Source of the DNA: RGIG1828 sp045654685
GTDB lineage: Bacteria; Bacillota; Clostridia; UMGS1810
NCBI GenBank assembly: GCA_045654685.1
Contig: JAZONV010000121.1
Span: 1 to 7,818, forward strand
Length of the DNA stretch: 7,818 bases
Reading direction: 5' to 3'
Part shown: piece by piece, positions 1 to 7,328 of the stretch
How the letters are laid out: every line of letters begins with the position of its first letter
Numbering within the stretch: position 1 is the stretch's first letter
Notes under the pieces: model-generated
Databases searched by the model: none
Seen by the model: the letters and a program-made list of their open reading frames with translations, nothing else
What the model was told of the DNA's origin: nothing
Translations under genes and position numbers: made by a program

Positions 1-192
1 AAACTGGGTAAGGCTCAAGTTTGCTACAATGAATTTAAAAAAGCTTGCAAAATGGAAATGGAAGAGGAACAATACCCCTTCCAAATTGCTTATTTTTATC
101 GTATTTTTAATAAAAACGAAGAAGAACCCGATTTTTGCCTACCGCAAAGTCGGGTTCTTCGACAGTCTGACTCACTTATATTTCATAAGTGA
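1..192 (+). CDS. Possible 3' end of an unrecognised gene, cut by the window edge
   Basis: The first reading frame is open from base 1 to a TGA at 190-192, giving about 63 residues with no start inside the window. The peptide is charged and aromatic in its first two thirds (for example YPFQIAYFYRIFNK), which reads like a plausible protein, and I do not recognise a family. Against it, the last third runs through a strong hairpin (121-160) and the stop lies inside a second hairpin (170-194), which is unusual for a real C-terminus, and that last part uses Arg codons CGG and CGA that are rare in the glg genes. A second forward frame is also open here, so openness alone is weak evidence. If real, the gene converges on spoIVB. 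It could equally be non-coding. Confidence 0.25.
   Translation, partial: KLGKAQVCYNEFKKACKMEMEEEQYPFQIAYFYRIFNKNEEEPDFCLPQSRVLRQSDSLIFHK
112..160 (-). terminator. Rho-independent terminator of spoIVB
   Basis: An 11-bp perfect stem (GAAGAACCCGA at 121-131 with TCGGGTTCTTC at 150-160) is extended by an inner TTTGC/GCAAA stem (134-138 with 144-148) around a 5-nt loop. Read on the minus strand, it is followed after TTCG by TTTTT (plus positions 112-116). It lies about 40 nt beyond the spoIVB stop. The T-tract exists only on the minus side, so it is oriented to end leftward transcription. Confidence 0.8.
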
Positions 193-214
193 GTATTGCT
201 TTTATTTCATTTTC
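170..214 (+). terminator. Second hairpin after spoIVB, possibly a terminator facing right
   Basis: A perfect 10-bp stem (ACTCACTTAT at 170-179 with ATAAGTGAGT at 185-194) has a 5-nt loop and sits 7 nt past the spoIVB stop codon. On the plus strand it is followed by a broken T-rich run (TTTTATTTCATTTT, 201-214 in part), which would suit termination of a rightward gene entering from the left edge. On the minus strand there is no T-run, so in the spoIVB transcript it would act as a 3' stabilising hairpin or nothing at all. The T-tract is interrupted, so this is a moderate call. Confidence 0.4.
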
Positions 215-1413
215 TCTGCTTCTGCGAGCATATTCTCAATAAATATCCCATACCCTCTTGTTGGATCATTCACAAAAACATGTGTCACAGCTCCCACAAT
301 TCGGCCATTTTGAATTATCGGTGACCCTGACATCCCCTGAACAATGCCACCGCATTTTTCAAGTAGCTTTTTGTCGGTGATTTCTATTATCATTCCTTTT
401 GTTGTTTCACCTGACGGAAGAATTCTTGTGATTCTTGCATTAAATTCTTGTCTGCCGTCTCCAATGTCACAGATTATTTTTGCGTCACCCGGACGTGTAT
501 CGCATCGAAGCTGTATGCTCATTTTTTCATAATCGGGAAAAGTACACTTTCCATATATTCCAAAGGGAGAATTTTTCAAAATTTCTCCTGTTTTTTTGCC
601 CGAAAATACCCCTTTCAAAGAGCCCGGCACCCCTTTTTCACTTTTGTCAACTCCAATTACCGATGCATCAAAAATACTTCCTCCCACAGAGTCAACACTC
701 TTCCCGGTGTCAATATCCGAAATTGAGTGACCAAGGGCGCCGAACCCTGAATCGGAATAGAATGTTACGGTGCCTATACCTGCAACGGTGTCTCTTATCC
801 ACAGACCGATTTTCTTTTCGCCGTCAAGAATTACGGGTTTTGGAGACCATGCCATTTCTTTTTCGTCTCTTTCGCCTTTGATGAGAATTTTTTCACTCGA
901 CTCTGATATCAGACGAAGAACATCATCTGTGGTCTCAACAGGTTTTTCGTTGATTGAAACAATTATATCGCCCGATTTTATGCCTGCCTCTTTTGCCGGA
1001 GAAAAAATCCCTTTTGGGGTTTCAATGTCTTCTGTGCCTGCAACAAGAACGCCTTTTGTTTTTAAGTTTATGCCGATGAGGTTTCCGCCCGGGGCAAGTT
1101 TTATTTCATCCGTAACGGAAATGTCCACTTTTTTAAATGGAATAACACCGCAAAGATATACTGTCGCATCAATTTTTTGAATGTTGTTTTGAGTCTTTTT
1201 TTCGCTTGAATTTTGCCACACATCTTCCGATGGTGTTTCTTTTGATGACAAAATCCATTTTGCACCTTCCGGGAGCCATTTCCCTTGGGTTTCATTTTGG
1301 GTTATAAAGATATTTTGAGGAATTGCAAGAGAAAGAATAGAGGGCGCACAAAGAGTAAATAATATAAAGAACAAAGCGAAACGGGCAATGGATGAGGTTT
1401 TTTTAAAAAACAA
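202..1413 (-). CDS. spoIVB: SpoIVB serine peptidase (S55 family), stage IV sporulation protein B
   Basis: This 403-residue protein matches the SpoIVB family (426 residues in B. subtilis). In that species SpoIVB is made in the forespore, secreted into the space between the two membranes, and cleaves SpoIVFA so that the SpoIVFB protease can activate pro-sigmaK. Visible here are a short basic N-terminus and one hydrophobic segment (about residues 11-31, signal anchor), a PDZ domain (about 108-180) and the S55 peptidase domain (about 195-400). The expected catalytic triad is present: His229 in GALGHS, Asp347 in EITDKK and Ser362 in GMSGSP, with the same 15-residue Asp-to-Ser spacing as Asp363/Ser378 in B. 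subtilis. The C-terminal THVFVNDPTRGYGI block is characteristic. The start is a TTG served by AGGGAG 10 nt upstream. The gene stands apart from recN, its usual partner, and diverges from glgB. It ends in hairpins. The family call is secure; the exact start is less so. Confidence 0.96.
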   Translation of the reverse strand: MFFKKTSSIARFALFFILFTLCAPSILSLAIPQNIFITQNETQGKWLPEGAKWILSSKETPSEDVWQNSSEKKTQNNIQKIDATVYLCGVIPFKKVDISVTDEIKLAPGGNLIGINLKTKGVLVAGTEDIETPKGIFSPAKEAGIKSGDIIVSINEKPVETTDDVLRLISESSEKILIKGERDEKEMAWSPKPVILDGEKKIGLWIRDTVAGIGTVTFYSDSGFGALGHSISDIDTGKSVDSVGGSIFDASVIGVDKSEKGVPGSLKGVFSGKKTGEILKNSPFGIYGKCTFPDYEKMSIQLRCDTRPGDAKIICDIGDGRQEFNARITRILPSGETTKGMIIEITDKKLLEKCGGIVQGMSGSPIIQNGRIVGAVTHVFVNDPTRGYGIFIENMLAEAEKMK

Positions 1414-1423
1414 AATTTTTCAT

Positions 1424-1429
1424 CTCCCT
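1424..1429 (-). promoter_or_regulatory. Ribosome binding site that supports the TTG start of spoIVB
   Basis: AGGGAG on the minus strand lies 10 nt before the in-frame TTG at 1413-1411. An ATG directly abuts this motif (1423-1421) but is in another frame and meets TAA after six codons, so it cannot start spoIVB as the sequence stands. No in-frame ATG lies close downstream that would keep the hydrophobic anchor. Confidence 0.6.
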
Positions 1430-1558
1430 GCCTGATATTTTGATTTTTGAAATTACATGATATGTTTTCAAAATTTATGTTAGCCAAAGTGTGCTTCAAC
1501 TATCCTGACAAATTGGCTTAAACTATGTAAATATATCATAAATATCAAAAGAAATGAA

Positions 1559-1570
1559 TATAATTATAAT
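1559..1570 (+). promoter_or_regulatory. Candidate promoter -10 region for the glg operon
   Basis: Two perfect TATAAT hexamers stand head to tail (1559-1564 and 1565-1570), about 60 nt before the glgB start, in the A/T-rich divergent region. No good -35 sits 16-18 nt upstream of either (nearby hexamers such as 1542-1547 match poorly), so the call rests on the -10 alone. An alternative is CTGACA at 1505-1510 with TAAATA 17 nt later (1528-1533). I saw no convincing sigmaE, sigmaG or sigmaK promoter on either strand of 1414-1631, and no clear operator. Confidence 0.3.
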
Positions 1571-1631
1571 TGGACACGGTGTTTTTACTTTTTTGGCAAA
1601 AATTTGAAAATAGAAGCGAAAGGCGGAGAAA

Positions 1632-3518
1632 ATGGTAAGTTCGGATATTAAGGAAAAGATAGACAAGTTTTTGTCGGGCAAATCTGAAGATGCATATGAA
1701 TTTCTCGGATGTCACAAACATAAATCGGGATATATCTTCAGAGTATGGGCGCCCGATGCAAAATCTGTCAGTATTGTGGGGGATTTTAACGACTGGGATA
1801 AAGATGCTTTGAAAATGGATCGCCTGCAGGGAGGAATATGGGAAGGTTTTGCAGAGAGTGCAAAACAGTATGATAACTATCAATACTATATTGAAACAAA
1901 AAACAAGGGATGCATTCAAAAAGCTGACCCCTATGCTTTCCATGCCTGCACAAGACCCGAGACTGCATCAAAAGTGTATGACTATGCCGGAATATGCATA
2001 AAAGATAAGGGTTTTTTGAAGAAAAAAGAAAGCGTAAACCATATGGAAAGTGCCATGAACATCTATGAGGTGAATCTTGGTTCGTGGATGAGGCATGGTG
2101 ACGGAAATTTTTTCACCTACAGGGAAAGTGCAAGAGAGCTTGTCAGATATGTGAAAGATATGGGATACACCCATATAGAACTTATGCCCATTGCCGAACA
2201 TCCCTATGACCTTTCCTGGGGATATCAGGTGACGGGATATTATGCCCCCACATCAAGATATGGAACACCGGAGGATTTTGCATATCTTGTTGAAACCTGC
2301 CACAAAGAAGGGATATATGTTATTTTAGACTGGGTTGGGGCACATTTTCCCAAGGATGCTCACGGACTTTTTGAATTTGACGGAAGTTGTTGCTATGAAT
2401 ATTCAGACCCTTTGAAAAATGAACATCCCCACTGGAACACCCGTATTTTTGACTACGGCAAAGGGGAAGTCAGGTCTTTTCTCATTTCAAACATAAGCTT
2501 CTGGCAGAAGATATATCACATAGACGGATTCAGGGTGGATGCGGTAGCTTCCATGCTCTATCTTGATTATGGGAAAGGTGACGGAAAGTGGAGAGCAAAT
2601 ATTTTTGGCGGAAACTATAATCTTGAGGCAATTGAATTTTTAAAGGAGCTGAATTGTGCCGCTTTTTCAAATGACCCCAAAGTTATTATGATAGCGGAAG
2701 AATCCACGGCTTTCCCTATGGTTACAAAACCACCCTATGACGGTGGGCTGGGGTTTGGTTTCAAGTGGAATATGGGATGGATGAATGACATGATTTCATA
2801 TATGTCAACAGACCCCCTTTTCAGAAAAGGGAAGCATAACAATCTGACATTTTCTCTCACATATGCTTTTTCTGAAAATTTCATTCTTCCTCTTTCTCAT
2901 GATGAGGTTGTCCACGGAAAGTGTTCCCTGATTGGGAAAATGCCCGGAACATATGAGGAGAAATTTGCAAACCTGAGAGTGTTCTACGCATATATGATGG
3001 CGCATCCGGGGAAAAAGCTTTCTTTTATGGGAAATGAGTTTGCCCAGTTCATTGAGTGGAATCCGGAAAAGGAACTTGACTGGCTTTTGCTTGAATATGA
3101 CAGTCATAAAAAACACAGAAAATTTATAAGAGATTTGAATAATTTCTATATAACACACAAAGAGTTTTGGGAAAATGATTCTGACTGGAAGGGATTTGAA
3201 TGGTTATGCAATGATGACGATTCTCAAAGTGTGATTGCTTTCAGAAGGATGGACAAATCCGGGAATGAAATTATCATAGTTTGCAATTTTTGTCCTGTTG
3301 AAAGACGCTTATACAAAATCGGTGTGCCAAAAGAAGGTATCTATAGATGTGTGTTTTCTACGGATAAAATAGCATATGGGGGAAAAGGAGTAAGACAAAG
3401 CGTGAGAAAATCAAGAAAAGAACCAATGCATGGGTTCGATAATTGCATATCTCTCACACTTCCCGGAATGTCGGTTTCATATTATCAAAAAATAAAACAG
3501 GAGGCGTATCGGAAATGA
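1632..3518 (+). CDS. glgB: 1,4-alpha-glucan branching enzyme (GH13)
   Basis: This enzyme cuts alpha-1,4-glucan chains and rejoins them as alpha-1,6 branches in cytoplasmic glycogen. The 628-residue protein has the short form usual in Gram-positives (E. coli GlgB, 728, carries an extra N-terminal domain). An N-terminal CBM48 module lies at about residues 20-115 (FRVWAPDAKSVSIVGDFNDW), then the GH13 barrel (about 145-500) and a C-terminal beta domain. The four GH13 motifs are present: DWVGAH (233-238), GFRVDAV with nucleophile Asp303, IAEEST with acid/base Glu356, and LSHDEVVHGK with His423 and Asp424. In motif I a Gly stands where most branching enzymes have Pro (DWVPAHF type). AGGCGGAG at 1621-1628 precedes the ATG. 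It is the first gene of the operon, and its TGA overlaps the glgC start. Confidence 0.97.
   Translation: MVSSDIKEKIDKFLSGKSEDAYEFLGCHKHKSGYIFRVWAPDAKSVSIVGDFNDWDKDALKMDRLQGGIWEGFAESAKQYDNYQYYIETKNKGCIQKADPYAFHACTRPETASKVYDYAGICIKDKGFLKKKESVNHMESAMNIYEVNLGSWMRHGDGNFFTYRESARELVRYVKDMGYTHIELMPIAEHPYDLSWGYQVTGYYAPTSRYGTPEDFAYLVETCHKEGIYVILDWVGAHFPKDAHGLFEFDGSCCYEYSDPLKNEHPHWNTRIFDYGKGEVRSFLISNISFWQKIYHIDGFRVDAVASMLYLDYGKGDGKWRANIFGGNYNLEAIEFLKELNCAAFSNDPKVIMIAEESTAFPMVTKPPYDGGLGFGFKWNMGWMNDMISYMSTDPLFRKGKHNNLTFSLTYAFSENFILPLSHDEVVHGKCSLIGKMPGTYEEKFANLRVFYAYMMAHPGKKLSFMGNEFAQFIEWNPEKELDWLLLEYDSHKKHRKFIRDLNNFYITHKEFWENDSDWKGFEWLCNDDDSQSVIAFRRMDKSGNEIIIVCNFCPVERRLYKIGVPKEGIYRCVFSTDKIAYGGKGVRQSVRKSRKEPMHGFDNCISLTLPGMSVSYYQKIKQEAYRK
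3499..3504 (+). promoter_or_regulatory. Ribosome binding site fixing the glgC start
   Basis: A full AGGAGG lies inside the last codons of glgB, 10 nt before the ATG at 3515 and 16 nt before the next in-frame ATG at 3521. This favours 3515 and rules against the longer frame beginning at 3443, which has no such motif and would add 24 residues unlike any family N-terminus. Confidence 0.75.
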
Positions 3519-4690
3519 TAATGGGAAAAAGCAAGGAATGTATCGCCATGCTTCTTGCAGGAGGACAAGGCAGTCGTCTTAAGGTTCTCACAGAAGAAAC
3601 TGCAAAGCCTGCAGTACCTTTTGGAGCAAAATATCGCATAATCGACTTTCCTTTGTCAAATTGCGTCAATTCAGGGATTGATACTGTGGGGATTATGACC
3701 CAGTATCAACCCCTGGAACTCAACAACTACATAGGCACAGGTTCGCCCTGGGGCCTTGACAGAAACTTTGGCGGTGTTCACATTCTGCCGCCCTATGCAA
3801 GGAGCGGAAAAAGCGAATGGTATAAGGGTACGGCAAACGCAATTTATCAGAACATCAATTTTATTGATCGCTATGAGCCTGAATATGTGCTTGTTCTCTC
3901 GGGCGACCACATTTATAAAATGGACTATGAAAAAATGCTTTCCTTTCACAAAGAAAAAGGGGCAGAGTGTACTATCGCTGTTTTGGATGTTCCCATTGAA
4001 GAGGCTTCACGATTTGGGATAATGAATACAAACGAAGATGATTCCATATATGAATTTGAAGAAAAACCCAAAAAACCAAAGAGTACAAAAGCTTCCATGG
4101 GGGTGTATCTTTTCAATTGGGATATACTGAAAAGCTATCTGATAGCAGACGAGGCAGACTCCAAATCTTCCAACGATTTCGGGAAAAATGTTATTCCCGC
4201 CCTTCTTGGTGACGGGAAAAGGCTTTTTGCCTACAGGTTTGACGGATACTGGAAAGATGTGGGAACTTTGCAGAGTTTGTGGGAAGCAAACATGGATCTT
4301 TTGAATCCGTCGGTTCCCATTGAATTAAAAGACGAAAATCACAAAATTTTTTCCCGTAATTATGCAGAACCGCCCACATTGATTTTGAAAACAGCCGACA
4401 TTTCCAATTCTCTGATTTCAGAAGGGTGTACGGTCAAGGGTGTGGTGAAAAATTCGGTCATCTCAAACGGTTGCACAATTGCAGAGGATGCAACAATCAT
4501 AAACAGCGTTCTGATGCCCGATGTGGAAGTGAAAAGCGGTGCAATCATAAAATATGCAATCATAGGTCAGGAATGCATCATAGGGATGAATGCAAAGGTG
4601 GGAAAAGAATTTGAAGATAAAGATCAGAAGGGAATTTGTGTAATTGGGCACTCAACTGCCATTGGTGCAGGGGAAGTTGTTATACATTAA
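3515..4690 (+). CDS. glgC: Glucose-1-phosphate adenylyltransferase, catalytic subunit
   Basis: GlgC makes ADP-glucose and pyrophosphate from glucose-1-phosphate and ATP, the committed and usually regulated step of glycogen synthesis. From the chosen start it has 391 residues, near the Gram-positive norm. The nucleotidyltransferase domain (about 8-260) shows the ATP loop LLAGGQGSRL (13-22), KPAVPFG and YRIIDFPLSNC (40-50), the metal-binding Asp131 in SGDHIYKMDY, the sugar-phosphate site FEEKPK (181-186, Lys184 equivalent to E. coli Lys195) and GYWKDVGT (244-251). The C-terminal part (about 285-391) is a left-handed beta-helix of hexapeptide repeats. All key catalytic residues are kept, in contrast to GlgD next door. 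ATGA overlap with glgB suggests translational coupling, and glgD follows after 12 nt. Likely works as a GlgC/GlgD hetero-oligomer. Confidence 0.97.
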   Translation: MIMGKSKECIAMLLAGGQGSRLKVLTEETAKPAVPFGAKYRIIDFPLSNCVNSGIDTVGIMTQYQPLELNNYIGTGSPWGLDRNFGGVHILPPYARSGKSEWYKGTANAIYQNINFIDRYEPEYVLVLSGDHIYKMDYEKMLSFHKEKGAECTIAVLDVPIEEASRFGIMNTNEDDSIYEFEEKPKKPKSTKASMGVYLFNWDILKSYLIADEADSKSSNDFGKNVIPALLGDGKRLFAYRFDGYWKDVGTLQSLWEANMDLLNPSVPIELKDENHKIFSRNYAEPPTLILKTADISNSLISEGCTVKGVVKNSVISNGCTIAEDATIINSVLMPDVEVKSGAIIKYAIIGQECIIGMNAKVGKEFEDKDQKGICVIGHSTAIGAGEVVIH

Positions 4691-4702
4691 GGGGGCGGAT
4701 AT

Positions 4703-5821
4703 ATGAAAATGACAGGTATAATTTTTTCAAATGTATATGACACATCACTTGGGGATCTGACAATGAAAAGAACGGTTGCATCTCTCCCTTTTGGCGGACG
4801 ATACCGACTTGTGGATTTTGTTCTTTCCAACATGGTGAACTCACACATTTCATCAATAGGTATTACCACAAAATATAACTATCAGTCACTTATGGATCAT
4901 CTCGGTTCAGGTCAGGAATGGGATTTGAGCCGTAAAAATGCAAGTTTCTACATTCTTCCTCCTTTTGCATCGGGTGCGACAAATGTGTATAGGGGGAATC
5001 TTGAAGCTCTTTCAAATGCGGTACAGTTTCTTCAGTCCAACAAGCCTGACTATGTTGTTATGTGTGACACAACGGTAATTTGCAACATAAATTTTAAAAA
5101 AGCACTCAAAAGCCATGTGGCATCAGGTGCAGATGTTACGGTCATTGCCAGTCGTGAAGGGGGAGCATATGAATCTATAGATTCAAATCTCATATTGAAA
5201 TCAGGGAAATCCGGTCTTGCGGAGGATATGTCCATAGGTCAGAGTCTTGGGGAAAATTCCATGATTGGAATGGGAATGTTTATTGTTGAAAGGAAATATC
5301 TCATAAGTATAATCAACAACTATGTTTCAAGAGGACGCTACAGTTTTGAAAGAGATTTTCTCCTTTCAAGATTTGCAGATGATTCCGTTTCGGTCAACGT
5401 TTATGAATTCAAAGGACCTGTTCTCAGAAATCACAGTATTCTTTCATACTTTAAAAACAATTTCCGCATTATGGATGAAAAAATCAGATGCGATATTTTC
5501 AATTCAAAATCACCCATATATACAAAGGTAAGAGACGAGGCACCAACCTGTTATTTTGAAAACTCAAGTGCAAAAGATTGTCTGATAGCAGATGGATGTA
5601 TCATAAAAGGCAAGTTGGAAAATGCGGTGGTGTTCAGGGATGTAACCATAGAAGAGGGTGTAAAGGTGAAAAATTCAATTATTATGCAGGGGACTGTCAT
5701 AGGTAAGGGGGCAAAAATAGAAAATGCCATTATTGACAAAAATGTCACCATCACCTCAGGTGTCACCTTGGTTGGCGCTCCGTCATCACCCGTAATCATT
5801 CACAAAGGGGACACAATATAG
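4703..5821 (+). CDS. glgD: GlgD, degenerate ADP-glucose pyrophosphorylase subunit
   Basis: This is a GlgC paralogue of 372 residues found next to glgC in many Firmicutes. In Geobacillus stearothermophilus GlgD has little activity alone but raises that of GlgC in a heterotetramer. The fold is preserved: YRLVDFVLSNMVNS (34-47) mirrors the GlgC block, ILPPFASG (84-91) mirrors ILPPYARSG, and hexapeptide repeats occupy about 285-370. Catalytic parts are not: the GGxGxRL ATP loop is replaced by IIFSNVYDTS (6-15), SGDHIYKMDY becomes MCDTTVICNI (120-129, only Asp122 kept), FEEKP is absent, and GYWKDVGT becomes a GPVLRNHS segment (238-245). AAGGGGG at 4689-4695 lies 7 nt before the ATG. The role is inferred to be modulatory or stabilising for GlgC; catalysis of its own is unlikely. 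Confidence 0.94.
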   Translation: MKMTGIIFSNVYDTSLGDLTMKRTVASLPFGGRYRLVDFVLSNMVNSHISSIGITTKYNYQSLMDHLGSGQEWDLSRKNASFYILPPFASGATNVYRGNLEALSNAVQFLQSNKPDYVVMCDTTVICNINFKKALKSHVASGADVTVIASREGGAYESIDSNLILKSGKSGLAEDMSIGQSLGENSMIGMGMFIVERKYLISIINNYVSRGRYSFERDFLLSRFADDSVSVNVYEFKGPVLRNHSILSYFKNNFRIMDEKIRCDIFNSKSPIYTKVRDEAPTCYFENSSAKDCLIADGCIIKGKLENAVVFRDVTIEEGVKVKNSIIMQGTVIGKGAKIENAIIDKNVTITSGVTLVGAPSSPVIIHKGDTI

Positions 5822-5833
5822 GGAGGGACGTCA

Positions 5834-7315
5834 ATGAAAATAGTATTTGCCGCATCGGAAGGTGCACCTTTTGTAAAATCGGGCGGACTTGGTGATGTGA
5901 TGGGTTCGCTTCCGTCTGCTCTTTCAAAGCTCCCTGACACAGAGGTTGCGGTTTTTGTGCCTTATTATGCAAATATCAAAAACAATCCGGAATTTGATAT
6001 GGAGTTTGTAACAAGTTTTTATATGCCTCTTGCATGGCGTAATTCCTATGTGGGGATTTTCAAATATGAAATGAAAACCAAAGGAGCACCAAGAGGAAAA
6101 AGGCCCAAAGTCACATGGTATTTTATTGATAATGAATACTATTTTAATCGTGATAGCATCTACGGATATCATGACGATGTGGAAAGATTTGCATATTTTT
6201 CAAAAACTGTGTTGGAGGCTCTGATTCATCTTGACACAGAACCCGATATCATTCATTGCAACGACTGGCAGACGGGTTTTTTGCCTTTGTTTTTAAAATC
6301 ACACTACAAAGACGTTGAAAAACTTTCAAGAGTCAAAACAGTTTTCACCATTCATAACATTGAATATCAGGGGAAAGCAGACAAGGATTTTCTCGGTCAT
6401 GTTCTGGGAGTGGGGGAAGAGTGGCGAAATGTTTGCAGTCAGGACGGACTTATAAATGCAATGAAAACTGCCATTGTTTTATGTGACCGTCTTTCAACTG
6501 TTTCCGAAACCTATGCAAATGAAATTCAATATGCATACTTTGCTCACGGACTGGAGGGGATTATATCTGAAAATAAATATAAGACTGTGGGAATTGTGAA
6601 TGGAATAGACACAGCCGTCTACAATCCCGAAAAGGATGATTCCATAGCCTTCAAATTCAAACCCTCCGACCTTTCGGGAAAGTCAAAATGCAAAGCATCA
6701 CTTCAGGAAGAGCTTGGCCTTCCCGTGAGGGATGATGTGCCTATGGTTGCAATGATAACAAGGCTTGTTAAACATAAGGGTCTCGAACTTGTGGAATGGG
6801 TTGCGGACAATCTTGCCAACATGGATATTCAATTAGTGGTTGTGGGAACGGGAGATGAGCACTATGAAGAAATGTTTAAATTTCTATCATATGTTCACCC
6901 CAAAACCGTGTGCGCAAAAATCCTTTTTGATCCGGGTCTGGCAAAAAGAATCTATGCCGCATCAGACTTTTTGCTGATGCCGTCAAAGTCTGAACCTTGC
7001 GGACTTTCACAGCTCATTGCAATGCGCTACGGATGTGTGCCGATTGTGAGAGAAACCGGCGGACTTGTGGATACGGTTTTTCCCTACAACCCGGAAAACG
7101 GCGATGGCAGAGGCTTCACTTTTAAAGTGTTCAACGCCCATGATATGCTGGGAGCAGTTGAAAGAGCCGCAGAATTTTTCAAAAACAAACCTGCTCTTGA
7201 TGCTTTGAGGAAAAAAATCATGAAACTTGACACAAGCTGGAAGGAAAGCGCAAAAGAATATATGCATATGTATGAAGGGATATATGATGCAAATTGGAGT
7301 TTGTCGGGGACGTAA
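5834..7315 (+). CDS. glgA: Glycogen synthase (ADP-glucose type, GT5)
   Basis: GlgA transfers glucose from ADP-glucose to the non-reducing end of alpha-1,4-glucan in the cytoplasm, using the product of GlgC/GlgD. The 493-residue protein has the two Rossmann domains of a GT-B enzyme. The N-terminal half shows KSGGLGDV (15-22), the ADP-glucose loop, CNDWQTG (142-148) and HNIEYQG with His174 (E. coli His161). The C-terminal half shows NGID (256-259), TRLVKHKG with Arg310 and Lys315, GTGDEHYE (338-345), and SEPCGLSQLIAMRYG (386-400) with Glu387 followed by ETGGLVDTV. In that motif Ser386 occupies the place of the usual Phe in FEPCG, while the acidic and glycine residues remain. GGAGG at 5822-5826, just past the glgD TAG, lies 7 nt before the ATG. 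It is the last operon gene; no glgP follows in the window. Confidence 0.97.
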   Translation: MKIVFAASEGAPFVKSGGLGDVMGSLPSALSKLPDTEVAVFVPYYANIKNNPEFDMEFVTSFYMPLAWRNSYVGIFKYEMKTKGAPRGKRPKVTWYFIDNEYYFNRDSIYGYHDDVERFAYFSKTVLEALIHLDTEPDIIHCNDWQTGFLPLFLKSHYKDVEKLSRVKTVFTIHNIEYQGKADKDFLGHVLGVGEEWRNVCSQDGLINAMKTAIVLCDRLSTVSETYANEIQYAYFAHGLEGIISENKYKTVGIVNGIDTAVYNPEKDDSIAFKFKPSDLSGKSKCKASLQEELGLPVRDDVPMVAMITRLVKHKGLELVEWVADNLANMDIQLVVVGTGDEHYEEMFKFLSYVHPKTVCAKILFDPGLAKRIYAASDFLLMPSKSEPCGLSQLIAMRYGCVPIVRETGGLVDTVFPYNPENGDGRGFTFKVFNAHDMLGAVERAAEFFKNKPALDALRKKIMKLDTSWKESAKEYMHMYEGIYDANWSLSGT

Positions 7316-7328
7316 AAAAGTCCAGACC

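Noticed and set aside
29..313. Forward open frame of 94 codons across the spoIVB 3' end
   Set aside because: It crosses both hairpins and overlaps the conserved C-terminus of spoIVB antisense; no ribosome site and no family resemblance.
1574..1582. ACAC-G-GTGT palindrome before glgB as an operator
   Set aside because: Only four base pairs per arm, too short to separate from chance.
1414..1631. SigmaE, sigmaG or sigmaK promoters in the divergent gap
   Set aside because: Partial -10-like strings (for example CATAAATA at 1537-1544) lack a matching -35 at the right spacing.
1545..1943. Minus-strand open frame opposite the glgB start
   Set aside because: Lies antisense to the conserved CBM48 region of glgB and has no supporting ribosome site; an expected shadow frame.
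3443..3514. Longer N-terminus for glgC beginning inside glgB
   Set aside because: The extra 24 residues do not resemble GlgC N-termini, and a full AGGAGG sits 10 nt before the ATG at 3515.
5551..5799. Minus-strand open frame within glgD
   Set aside because: Antisense to the hexapeptide repeats of GlgD, whose periodic codons leave the opposite frame open; not a gene.
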